Positions 24,792 to 32,124 of a DNA stretch of 50,676 bases are shown piece by piece. Origin of the DNA: Myxococcales bacterium (lineage in GTDB: Bacteria > Myxococcota > Polyangia > Polyangiales > Polyangiaceae); the NCBI GenBank assembly GCA_003151595.1, contig PLXW01000014.1, forward strand, positions 1-50,676, in the 5' to 3' direction. Within the stretch, counting starts at the first letter, position 1; each line of letters begins with the position of its first letter. The position numbers and the translations under genes were made by a program. The notes under the pieces are model-generated. The model saw only the letters and a program-made list of their open reading frames with translations. It had not been told where the DNA came from and made no database searches.

Positions 24792-25852
24792 CGGCTCGTC
24801 TGCACCTCTTGTTGGGCGCCGGCGGAGTCGGAAAGACGACCCTCGCCGCGGGGTACGCGCTCGCGCTCGCGAGCGACCGGGCGCGTCGCGTCGGGCTCCT
24901 GGGGATTGATCCCGCGCGGCGCCTTCAGGGGGCGCTCGGCGTGCCGCTCTCGGATCTCGAGGCGTCCGTTCCGAGCGCGGGGACGCTGCACGCGGCGCTC
25001 CTTCAACCGGCGGAGAGCCTCCGGCGATGGGTGGCCGAGGCGTCGCCCGACGCCGACGCTCGTGCGCGCCTCCTCGCCAACCCGTTCTTCCTCGCACTCG
25101 CCGATCGCCTCGCCACGGCGACCGACATCTTCGCCGCTGCGCGCGTCGCGGAGTGGGCCGAGCAGGACCCAGAGCTCACCGATCTGGTCGTCGATACGGC
25201 ACCGGGCCTCAACGCCATCGAGTTCTTGCGGCGACCTTCGCAGCTCGCGGCGTTTCTCGAGGGGCGCCTGGTGGGATGGCTCCGCTGGCTGTCGCGGGCG
25301 GAGCGCGACGGTCCGCTCGGCGGAGTCGTTCGTGGCGGCGCGCGGCGAGTCGTAGGGGGCTTGGTGCGAATCGGCGGCACGCGATTGCTGCTCGAGCTGG
25401 CCGAGTTCCTCTCGCTCGTCGAAGGGGTCTTCGCGTGCATGCTCAGGCGCGTGCAAGCGACCGAAGCCTGGCTACGCGATCCCGCGACGCAGATCCTCGT
25501 CGTGACTTCAGTGCGCGACGATGGTGCTCGCATGTCGCGCGAGCTCGTCGTCGCGCTTCGCGAGGTCGGGCTCGCGCCTCGCGCCGTCGTCATCAACCGC
25601 GCCGTGCCGGCCGGCTTCGTCCGTGAGCTGCGGGCGCTCGGCGACGCACCAAATCTCCCAGCGGAAGGCGCACGAGTCATCCGCTACGCGGTCGCCTACG
25701 CCGAAATGCAAGATCGCCTCCTCGATGGCGTGAAGGACTCCGCGCGCGCGACGGTCGTCCTCGAAGCGGTCCGAGGACTCGACGCCGATGCGCGGCTCAG
25801 CGTTCTCGAGGAGCTTGGGCGAACGCTGAATCATGCGCTCAGCGCGAGCTGA
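24788..25852 (+). CDS. ArsA/Get3-like ATPase, subunit 2 (signature Lys missing, P-loop Lys kept)
   Basis: 354-residue paralogue of the preceding ATPase. Its P-loop LHLLLGAGGVGKTTLAAGYA keeps the nucleotide-binding lysine but has Ala where the deviant-Walker signature lysine should be. Switch II reads VVDTAPGLNAIEFL, lacking the TGH usually found after DTAP. A long helical region with many Leu/Arg (LEGRLVGWLRWLSRAERDGP onwards) occupies the middle, where Get3 has its client-binding helices. The GTG start overlaps the previous stop (GTGA). Together the two proteins have one complete set of key lysines, as expected of an obligate heterodimer with a single working site. Cargo or partner is unknown. 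Confidence 0.8.
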   Translation: MTARLHLLLGAGGVGKTTLAAGYALALASDRARRVGLLGIDPARRLQGALGVPLSDLEASVPSAGTLHAALLQPAESLRRWVAEASPDADARARLLANPFFLALADRLATATDIFAAARVAEWAEQDPELTDLVVDTAPGLNAIEFLRRPSQLAAFLEGRLVGWLRWLSRAERDGPLGGVVRGGARRVVGGLVRIGGTRLLLELAEFLSLVEGVFACMLRRVQATEAWLRDPATQILVVTSVRDDGARMSRELVVALREVGLAPRAVVINRAVPAGFVRELRALGDAPNLPAEGARVIRYAVAYAEMQDRLLDGVKDSARATVVLEAVRGLDADARLSVLEELGRTLNHALSAS

Positions 25853-26207
25853 ACGGCGTGGCGCCGAGGAACCCCGTGTGCGCGTACGCGCAAAAGCTGC
25901 GGCGCGCTTGCCCGACTCGCGCGAAGCGTGGCTCGGCTCGATCGCCCGCGCGATACAGCTCTTCCCTCGCACCGCGCTCTTCGTAGAGCGCCTCCGGCTG
26001 ACGCCCTCGCGACCCCCGCCGCCGGCGAGGCGCTGATCCGACTCGACACGAACGGAGTCTTTCCGCGCAGCGTCCTCGGCGACGAAGATCTCGCGCTTAC
26101 CGCGCTCCTCGAGCAGCCGGAGCTCGCCGAGGCCGTGCGCGTCGTCGCCGAGGTCGAGTCGGTCACGGGGTTCACCGAGTACGAATCGGACGTCCCTGTC
26201 GGTTCCA
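25853..26207. other. Stretch without an intact gene; degenerate plus-strand coding trace
   Basis: Two plus-strand pieces look protein-like but are in different frames: SREAWLGSIARAIQLFPRTA (about 25918-25977), and RLDTNGVFPRSVLGDEDLAL through ELAEAVRVVAEVESVTGFTE (about 26038-26180). The second has very high GC at third positions. They may be fragments of one decayed gene directly downstream of the ATPase operon. I do not recognise the family. Confidence 0.3.
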
Positions 26208-26348
26208 TCACGCAAGCCGGTCGTCGCGTTCTTCTCGCTGGAGCGCCACGTCGACCGCGACGATGCAGCCCACCGGCACCAGGTGCAGAAGCGCCGACAA
26301 GTCGAATTGCTCGACATGCACCGCGGCGTAACTATGCTTGCGTTTCAT
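26208..26348 (-). pseudogene. IS110-type transposase, N-terminal fragment
   Basis: A 46-codon reading frame with AGGAGG ten bases before its ATG. Its beginning reads like the N-terminus of an IS110-family transposase (MKRKHSYAAVHVEQFDLSAL, then GCIVAVDVA, where the D would be the first acidic residue of the DEDD site). After AVDVA the similarity stops and the frame ends, so most of the gene is missing. It may be the left end of an element cut off by rearrangement. Confidence 0.45.
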
Positions 26349-26944
26349 CCGGGATGACCTCCTTCTTTTGAGGCTCTTGTCCTCGCCCGAGGCATCCCGG
26401 ACCTGTCAACTTCCGTCGCATCGGCCGACGCGCGGTCCCGTCCCGTCGCTCGCTCTCGGTCATCCCGCGTAGCCTGCTACAGACCGGGCCTCTTCGTCCG
26501 AGGTCGGTCGTTGCTTCAGATCGAGTCGGAGGAGATGGGGCATGGTCTGTCAGGGCTGCCTTACACGGGACGAAAGTGTCGCCTTCGCCCCCATTCCTAC
26601 CCTCACGACATTCTTCACGATCGCTCAATATGGCCGGCAGGTTGTAACGGAACCGCCCGTCACGTTATGGGATCAAGCCCTCGGCGCCGCTTGATCTCGC
26701 GAGAGCGCTACGATTTCTCGCCGCGATGTTAAGGCCGTCGATCTGGTACGCGTTCGGCCAGGATCGAAGCGGGAGTGGTGGCGGACCGGCGCGGAGCGAG
26801 CGGGTGGTACGGGGGAAGAATAGAACTCGTGGACGGAGTGCGTGGGCTGCGATTTTAGGACTTCTTTAGTACGAACGCACTACGTGGATCGTGCGCCAAG
26901 CCCCGCGGCGCGAACAAACCGTCTCCAATCGAAAGGACCCCGCG
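26349..26944. other. Non-coding stretch before the Cys-rich lipoprotein gene
   Basis: No gene is recognisable. It contains repeat copy A (26626-26718) and, close to the lipoprotein gene, a locally AT-richer stretch (about 26855-26885, with GATTTTAGGACTTC) that could hold a promoter. The remaining ORFs look like shadows. Confidence 0.4.
26626..26718 (+). repeat. Direct repeat, copy A (about 93 bp)
   Basis: Starts CAATATGGCCGGCAGGTTGT and ends with GAGAGCGCTACGATTTCT. It matches 27894-27985 over its whole length with scattered substitutions and one extra G. Same orientation as copy B. The pair brackets the Cys-rich lipoprotein gene at 26945-27820. Confidence 0.8.
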
Positions 26945-27820
26945 ATGCATCGGCAAATCGAACCGCACGAGGCACGCCACTGGGTGGCAACGACGCTCTT
27001 GCGGTGCGCCCTGCCAGCGCTCGCGGCTACCATCGTCCTCAGCTGTGCAGAGACGTCTCCCTCGCAGGCCCGGAGCCCGAATGAGGAGGCGGCAGCCATT
27101 GAGCGGTCACGCTGTGGACCGGACCTCGACGAGACGACGCTTGAGCCCGTCTTCAGCCACCGAGCCGTCGAGTCGGCCGAACCGCTCTATGCTCGGGCGA
27201 GCGCCGATAGGTCGGGCGCATCGACGCGGCTTCAGGGGGCCATCATCTATGTCCGCGCGATTCAAGGAATGACCGTCGAGTGGCTCGACCGCGCCCTCGA
27301 GTGCCACAGCGCGCGTCGCGTGCTCGGAAAGATCTCCGAGAACGTTTCACGCAATGACCCCTTTTGGCTCCCCGGAAGAATGATCGACATCGACACCCAG
27401 TCCGTGGGTCACGGTTTTCGCATCGCCGTCCGCGGGGCCACACCAGACGACGCGCAGGAAATCCTCATTCGGGCGAATGCGTTCGCGGCAACCAGTCCGT
27501 CGCCGGCCTCGCCTGGGGCACAACACCCGGACACGAAGGCGGAGCCCGGAAACTGCGACTATTACAACTACTATCACGACGAATCGAAGAGCCCGAGTGG
27601 CCCCGGGACATGCGCGACGGATTGCGACTGCGACGGGATGCGCGCGTGCCGGGCTGGCGTGTGTGGGGGCGACGCCAGACCGCCGATCGACTGCGACAAC
27701 CCAAACCACCATTGGAACGAGGCGTGGAACCCTCAGGGGCCCGGCCGATGTTCGAGCGACTGCGACTGCGATGGTCGGCGGACCTGCGAAAAAGGCATGT
27801 GCACCAGCGTCGCGCGCTGA
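26945..27820 (+). CDS. Cys-rich lipoprotein with two repeated C-terminal motifs
   Basis: 291 residues, function unknown. The N-terminal signal (LLRCALPALAATIVLSCAET) ends in a lipobox VLSC, so it should be a lipoprotein exposed in the envelope. The middle part has a mixed fold with no recognised domain. The C-terminus holds two copies of a module spaced about 43 residues apart: GPGTCATDCDCDGMRACRAG and GPGRCSSDCDCDGRRTCEKG, each followed by V/M-C, so five closely spaced cysteines per module besides one upstream Cys (CDYYNYY / CDNPNHH). Disulfide-stabilised or metal-binding modules are likely. AAAGGA lies eight bases before the ATG. The gene is flanked by direct repeats inside a region of transposon debris, so it may be mobile cargo. 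Confidence 0.75.
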   Translation: MHRQIEPHEARHWVATTLLRCALPALAATIVLSCAETSPSQARSPNEEAAAIERSRCGPDLDETTLEPVFSHRAVESAEPLYARASADRSGASTRLQGAIIYVRAIQGMTVEWLDRALECHSARRVLGKISENVSRNDPFWLPGRMIDIDTQSVGHGFRIAVRGATPDDAQEILIRANAFAATSPSPASPGAQHPDTKAEPGNCDYYNYYHDESKSPSGPGTCATDCDCDGMRACRAGVCGGDARPPIDCDNPNHHWNEAWNPQGPGRCSSDCDCDGRRTCEKGMCTSVAR

Positions 27821-27829
27821 GCCTAGCGT

Positions 27830-27985
27830 CGCTCAATATGGTCGGCAGGTTGTAACGCACCGCCCGTCTAGTCATCGATCGGATCTCCGGCGCCAATATG
27901 GCCGACAGGTGGTGACGAACCGCCCGTCACGCTACGGGATCGAGCTCTCGGCGCCGCTTGATCTCGCGAGAGCGGTACGATTTCT
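27830..27985 (+). repeat. Direct repeat copy B (27894-27985) plus partial copy (27830-27869)
   Basis: B is nearly identical to copy A: CAATATGGCCGACAGGTGGT at the start and GAGAGCGGTACGATTTCT at the end. Just before it, 27830-27869 repeats only the first 40 bases (CGCTCAATATGGTCGGCAGG and GTAACG, then CCGCCCGTC). So there is a tandem partial plus a full unit. The end of B touches the stop codon of the truncated CHAD gene. Confidence 0.8.
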
Positions 27986-28313
27986 TACTCGCGAACGACG
28001 GGAGAACGCCGCGGGCGGGACTCCGGCTCCCCCTCGGCGTGCTTCGCGGCAGAGAGATCGGGCGCCCACGCCTTCAAGTAGCCCGCCATCCGGGAGGTGA
28101 AGACCTTCGGCGCGGCGGCGTAGACCACCCGGCCGAGCGCGAACGCTTCCCCCTCCAGCTGCTGGCGCTCGCGATCGACGATCGTGAACACGCGTTTCAG
28201 CACGAGGTGACCGCCGTAGGTCAGCGGATCGGCCGCGAGCGAACTGCGGAGGACGGCCAGATCGTGATCGTCCCCGAGGGGTCGCGAGAGCTCGTGAGTG
28301 CGATCCGCGAGGT
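27985..28313 (-). pseudogene. CHAD-domain protein, C-terminal fragment
   Basis: About 108 codons spelling the end of a CHAD domain: THELSRPLGDDHDLAVLRSS, with LGDDHDLAVLR typical of these phosphate-binding helical bundles, then LVLKRVFTIVDRERQQLEGE and an SRMAGYLKAWA tail. The reading frame continues upstream directly into the end of the insertion sequence (from about 28313), and no 5' part is present in the window. The insertion sequence therefore replaced or deleted the N-terminal two thirds. CHAD proteins associate with polyphosphate; this fragment is presumably non-functional. Confidence 0.65.
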
Positions 28314-28332
28314 TGTGGTGTCGCATTATTCG

Positions 28333-29100
28333 TCAGGCGGCCCTGGCGTAGCGAAGGTGAAGTCCGCCGAGCTTCGGGATCGCGACGACGCGCCCGTTCG
28401 CCGACGGCTCGACCTCGCGATGGGTCGGCGCGTCGCCGCCGAGCGCCATGTGCGGGCGGTGCTCGTCGTAGTAGCGAACGTACTCGCGCAGGATTCGACG
28501 CAGGTGGTGCTCTCCGAGAACGATCACGTGGTCGACGATGTCCCGACGCGCGCTTCCGATCCATCGTTCCGCGAAACCGTTCTGCCATGGGGAGCGCGGC
28601 GCCGTCCGGAACTGCTTCAGGCCGAGGTTGTCGACGCGCCGATCGAACGCGGCGCCGAAGATCGCGTCGCGGTCGCGGATCAGCCGCGCGATTCCGGCGT
28701 CGGAGCCCACAGCCTAGACGATCTGCTGCGCCGCCCCCTCGGCGGTCGGGTGCGCGGTGACGTTCACGTGGACTACGCGGCGACGCTCGAGCGACGGGAC
28801 GAAGAACGCGTACAGGACGCGAACGCCACGGTGGGCACGGTGAAGAAGTCGACGGCGATCGCGCCCATCATGTGGTTGCGGACGAACGTCCCCCACGTCT
28901 GCGAGGGTGGGCACGCCGGACGCTCCGACGGCTTCGGCATGTATCGCGCGACCGCGTCCTTTCCGACGTCGTGACCGAGCTTCGCGAGCTCGTTGGCCCT
29001 CGCGGGCCATCCGCTCGATCAGCAGGCTGCGGGCGTCGCGAATCGTCACGGCTCGTGACGATTCGAACGTTTCGAGCAAGCGCTCCGCCCCCGTCGTCGC
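28333..29100 (-). pseudogene. Integrase-type (DDE) transposase with a frameshift and an in-frame stop
   Basis: Reassembled from the minus strand: an HTH-end segment NELAKLGHDVGKDAVARYMP and TWGTFVRNHMMGAIAVDFFT with the first catalytic Asp. A one-base deletion near 28824 comes next. The frame resumes with VLYAFFVPSLERRRVVHVNV, then a TAG stop at 28714-28716 where Glu is expected. Beyond it come IARLIRDRDAIFGAAFDRRV (second Asp), SPWQNGFAERWIGSARRDIV (catalytic Glu) and the C-terminus LGGLHLRYARAA. A piece around residues RMARE before NELAKLG also seems lost. Everything after the stop is intact, so decay is recent. Its 3' end has a second copy at 21752-21797. The 5' side reaches to within about 35 bases of a tRNA-Asn gene. 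Confidence 0.8.
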
Positions 29101-29133
29101 CGCAAGTGCTCGCCACTCCGCGGGAAATCTTGC

Positions 29134-29205
29134 TCCGACTGCAGGACTCGAACCTGCGACCCGGCGGTTAACAGCCGCCTGCTCTACCAACTGAGCTAAG
29201 TCGGA
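29134..29205 (-). tRNA. tRNA-Asn (anticodon GTT)
   Basis: Reading the minus strand, the seven-base acceptor stem TCCGACT pairs with AGTCGGA. The D arm is GCTC-AGTTGGTA-GAGC, the anticodon arm GGCGG-CTGTTAA-CCGCC with anticodon GTT, and the T arm GCAGG-TTCGAGT-CCTGC. All stems are complete and the length is 72 without CCA. Mobile-element debris begins just past its 3' end (lower coordinates), a common integration position. It follows the lipoprotein/acyl-CoA dehydrogenase genes by 37 bases on the same strand and could be cotranscribed. Confidence 0.97.
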
Positions 29206-29242
29206 AAACGGACGGATTCTCTAACGGACAGCGTCATTCACG

Positions 29243-30124
29243 TCAAGGCGACGAACGTGAATGCGGCGCCCCCGCATCGATCGTCGTGTGCACCTCGCCC
29301 ATGAATTGCGAGAGATCCGGCGCGGGAGGGAGCTTCTTCAGCGTGATCTTCGCCATCGCAGCGTCGATCGCGGCCAGGCGCGGCGCCAGTACCGATTGCG
29401 TCGCCGCGTCCGCCTTCGCGGCGCCCGCGTGGAGCGCCGTGGTCGCGTCCTTCCACAAAGCGAGCGACGCCGCAGCGCCGCGCCCAAGGCCCGACCCGTA
29501 ACGACCGTGCTCGCTGGGGCCGCTCGGGCGATCCAGGTCCTTCTGAACGCAGGCCGAGTGGTCCACGCGCGTCTGCGGGGGGAGCGTCGCGTCGTCCGTG
29601 CCGGTACCGAGCAGCGCGTACGTCTCGCACGCTCCCGCCACCGATTCGCCTACCGCGCGCATCAGTGCGCGCGCGTCGTCGTCGGCGTCGAGCGCGCGGG
29701 CCAGCGCAGGGGCGGAGATCGCGATGCGCGCGGTCGTCGCCAGACGGAGCGCGTCGGCGCCTGCGCCCTCTCCGCTGCGTAGGGCGTAGAGCCAAGCGTC
29801 CGCCGCGGGGATCGACTCGCCACGGCCGTCACGCGCGATCGCGAGCGCCGCGGTCGCGGCCGAGGCTTGGTCCGGTTCGTCGAAGTGAAAGCCGCTCTTC
29901 GAGCCGAACCACGTCGCCGTCTCCGCGAGGCACGCGTCGGACGCGCGCGCGCCGAGAAGCCCCACGCACGACGGCGCCCCTTCGAGCGCGCTCGTCACGC
30001 GCGACGCTTCTCCGCTGGCGAGCGCGTCGCGGAACGCGGTGATGCCGTGCGATCGCGAGCACCCCGCGATCGCCAGCACCACCCCGATCGCAGCTCCCCG
30101 CGAGCGCGCGCCCCGCACGCTCAC
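29243..30124 (-). CDS. Putative lipoprotein of unknown function
   Basis: 293 residues from a GTG at 30124 that overlaps the stop of the acyl-CoA dehydrogenase gene; a second GTG two codons in is possible. The N-terminus has an Arg-rich start, a hydrophobic stretch and a lipobox (GAAIGVVLAIAGCSRSHG), so the product should be anchored in the envelope. The rest is Ala-rich and helical with three or four cysteines (APSCVGLLGARASDACLAET, AGACETYALLG, HSACVQKDL) and a C-terminal segment AAMAKITLKKLPPAPDLSQF. No family is recognised. Coupling to the dehydrogenase implies coexpression, not necessarily a shared function. Confidence 0.65.
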   Translation of the reverse strand: MSVRGARSRGAAIGVVLAIAGCSRSHGITAFRDALASGEASRVTSALEGAPSCVGLLGARASDACLAETATWFGSKSGFHFDEPDQASAATAALAIARDGRGESIPAADAWLYALRSGEGAGADALRLATTARIAISAPALARALDADDDARALMRAVGESVAGACETYALLGTGTDDATLPPQTRVDHSACVQKDLDRPSGPSEHGRYGSGLGRGAAASLALWKDATTALHAGAAKADAATQSVLAPRLAAIDAAMAKITLKKLPPAPDLSQFMGEVHTTIDAGAPHSRSSP

Positions 30125-31977
30125 ACCGTCGCGAAGCCCGCTTCGTCGAGCTCGATCGGCGACTTGTCTTCGTCGGCCATCGACGTCGCCTTGTGCTCCA
30201 CGCCCGGCAGCACCGTGCGCGAGAAGAAGAGCGCCGCGGCGACCTTGCCCGAATAGAAGGCGTGATCCGGATCGGTCGCCGGCAAGGTCGCCAGCTTCGC
30301 GTCCGCGATCACCGCGCCGTCGAGGAGCATCCACGCCACCGACGTCTCGCTCATCATCTCCAGGAACCGGTTCGCGTAGAGCGGTACCAGCGGGAGGTTC
30401 CCGGTCTGGAACCACGTGAGGAGGCGCATCGTGGCCGCGCCGAGCGCTTCCTGTGCCGCGCCGAGACGCTTGGCGGCCGCGCCGAGCTTCGGGTGCCCGC
30501 TGTTCGCCGCGACGAATTTCGCGATGTCGCCGAGGAACGCCTGCATGTTCGCGCCGCCCGCCTGACCGAGCTTGCGACCGACGAGGTCCATGGCCTGGAT
30601 GTGATTCGTCCCCTCGTAGATCGAGAAGATCTTCGAGTCGCGGCAGTACTGCTCGACCGGGTAGTCCTTCGTGTAGCCCGCGCCGCCGTACGTCTGGATC
30701 GCGGTCTCGCATACGCGGAACGCCTGATCGCTCCCGTACGCCTTCACCAGCGGGACGAGGAGATCGACCTGCCCCTGGTGGTAGGCGGCGAGCGTGTCGT
30801 CCTTGCCGGTGAGGGCGCGGACCGAGTCCTGGTGGTTCGTGAGCTTCACGGCCAGCGCGCGGATGCCTTCCACGCGCGACTTCATGTCGAGCAGCATGCG
30901 CCGCACGTCGGCGTGCTCGATGATGCGCGCGCGCGGGGCCGTCGCGTCCTTCCAGTGATCGATAGACGCGCCCTGTTTCCGATCCTTCGCGTACTCGAGC
31001 GCATTCAAGAACGCGCTCGACGCCACGCTGATGCCCTGAACGCCGACGCCGATGCGCGCGCCGTTCATCATCTTGAACATCTGGCTCATGCCCTGATTGA
31101 GCTTCGCGTCGCCGCCGACCGGCCAGCCGATGCATTTACCGTTCTCGCCGAAGTTCAGCACGCACGTGGAGCTGCCGTTGATCCCCATCTTGTGCTCGAT
31201 GGCGCCGCACGAGACGTCGTTCGGCTCGCCGAGCGTGCCGTCCTGCGTGGAGCGGACCTTCGGGACGATGAAGAGCGTGAGCCCCTTGGTGCCCGCGGGC
31301 GCGCCGTCGGTGCGGGCGAGGACGAGGTGGATGATGTTGTCGGTGAGATCGTGCTCGCCGCCGGAGATGAAGATCTTGGTGCCGGTGATCGTGTAGCTGC
31401 CGTCCGCGTTCTTCTTCGCGCTGGTGCGCGCGGCGCCGACGTCGCTGCCGGCGTGCGGCTCGGTGAGGCACATCGTGCCGCCCCACGCGCCCGAGTACAT
31501 GCGAGTGCAATAGAGCTGCTTCTGCTCGTGCGTGCCGAACGACTCGATGACCTCGGACGCGCCGTGCGCAAGGCCCGGGTACATCGAGAACGCGGTGTTC
31601 GCGCCGCTGATGATCTCTTCGATGAGCACCTGCAACGAGTGCGGTGAGCCGGCGCCGCCGTACTCGGCGTCGACCGCGATCGACTTCCACCCCGACTCGT
31701 AGAGGCTCTTCCACGCCGCCTTGAACCCTTGCGGCGTCGTGACGCGACCCGCCTCGAGGCGACAGCCTTGCGTGTCGCCGATGGCGTTCAGCGGGCCGAT
31801 GACCTCGCGCGCCCAGCGGTAACACTCGGCGAGCGACGTCCGCATCTCGTCTTCGCCCCACGCCTCGAACGGCGCCTTGCCGAGCAGCTCGCCTACTTTG
31901 AACTGCTCGAAGAGCAAGAAGCTCAGCTCGCGGAGGTCGGCTTTGTAGCGGTTGATGGCTTGAATGGGCTTCGACAT
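30121..31977 (-). CDS. Acyl-CoA dehydrogenase, large (about 600-residue) type
   Basis: 618-residue FAD-dependent acyl-CoA dehydrogenase with the extra C-terminal domain seen in DmdC- and FadE5-like enzymes. Motifs: EYGGAGSPHSLQVLIEEIIS, the FAD-side GTMCLTEPHAGSDVGAART, SGGEHDLTDNIIHLVLAR, QTYGGAGYTKDYPVEQYCRD, and IFSIYEGTNHIQAMDLVGRK, which contains the region of the catalytic Glu. Substrate specificity (long-chain, short-chain or methylthio-acyl) cannot be decided. GGAG lies eight bases upstream of the ATG at 31977, and a 14-bp palindrome sits about 70 bases upstream. The stop overlaps the start of a lipoprotein gene. Confidence 0.9.
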   Translation of the reverse strand: MSKPIQAINRYKADLRELSFLLFEQFKVGELLGKAPFEAWGEDEMRTSLAECYRWAREVIGPLNAIGDTQGCRLEAGRVTTPQGFKAAWKSLYESGWKSIAVDAEYGGAGSPHSLQVLIEEIISGANTAFSMYPGLAHGASEVIESFGTHEQKQLYCTRMYSGAWGGTMCLTEPHAGSDVGAARTSAKKNADGSYTITGTKIFISGGEHDLTDNIIHLVLARTDGAPAGTKGLTLFIVPKVRSTQDGTLGEPNDVSCGAIEHKMGINGSSTCVLNFGENGKCIGWPVGGDAKLNQGMSQMFKMMNGARIGVGVQGISVASSAFLNALEYAKDRKQGASIDHWKDATAPRARIIEHADVRRMLLDMKSRVEGIRALAVKLTNHQDSVRALTGKDDTLAAYHQGQVDLLVPLVKAYGSDQAFRVCETAIQTYGGAGYTKDYPVEQYCRDSKIFSIYEGTNHIQAMDLVGRKLGQAGGANMQAFLGDIAKFVAANSGHPKLGAAAKRLGAAQEALGAATMRLLTWFQTGNLPLVPLYANRFLEMMSETSVAWMLLDGAVIADAKLATLPATDPDHAFYSGKVAAALFFSRTVLPGVEHKATSMADEDKSPIELDEAGFATV

Positions 31978-32047
31978 TTCGGGTGCTCCGGTGGTCGCGG
32001 CTTACCAGGTCCGGCTGTGAATTCCGGCCCTCGCTGCGGCGTCAGAA

Positions 32048-32061
32048 TGAATGGCCATTCA
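32048..32061. promoter_or_regulatory. Perfect palindrome TGAATGGCCATTCA upstream of the acyl-CoA dehydrogenase
   Basis: A 14-bp palindrome, 71-84 bases before the dehydrogenase start, next to a -10-like TATACA on the minus strand. The half-site resembles the TGAATGA half-site that I recall for Bacillus FadR (TetR family), a repressor of fatty-acid degradation. Candidate operator. Confidence 0.4.
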
Positions 32062-32124
32062 GTGTATAGCGCGGGTTTGGGGACACGGCCATCCCCCGCG
32101 TCACGCGCAGGCCACGCGCCGAAA

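Noticed and set aside
23841..25852. Arsenite efflux ATPase
   Set aside because: The metal-binding cysteines of ArsA are missing, both P-loops deviate, and no arsB, arsC, arsD or arsR gene is near.
26100..26210. Continuation of the IS110 fragment via a VMEPTGT match on the minus strand
   Set aside because: The match ends after seven residues and the plus strand has a better coding appearance there, so I kept the fragment to the N-terminal part only.
29243..31135. A single 630-residue reading of the lipoprotein frame
   Set aside because: The upstream two thirds lie inside the acyl-CoA dehydrogenase gene on the same strand in another frame. The protein-like part begins with the lipobox at about 30124.
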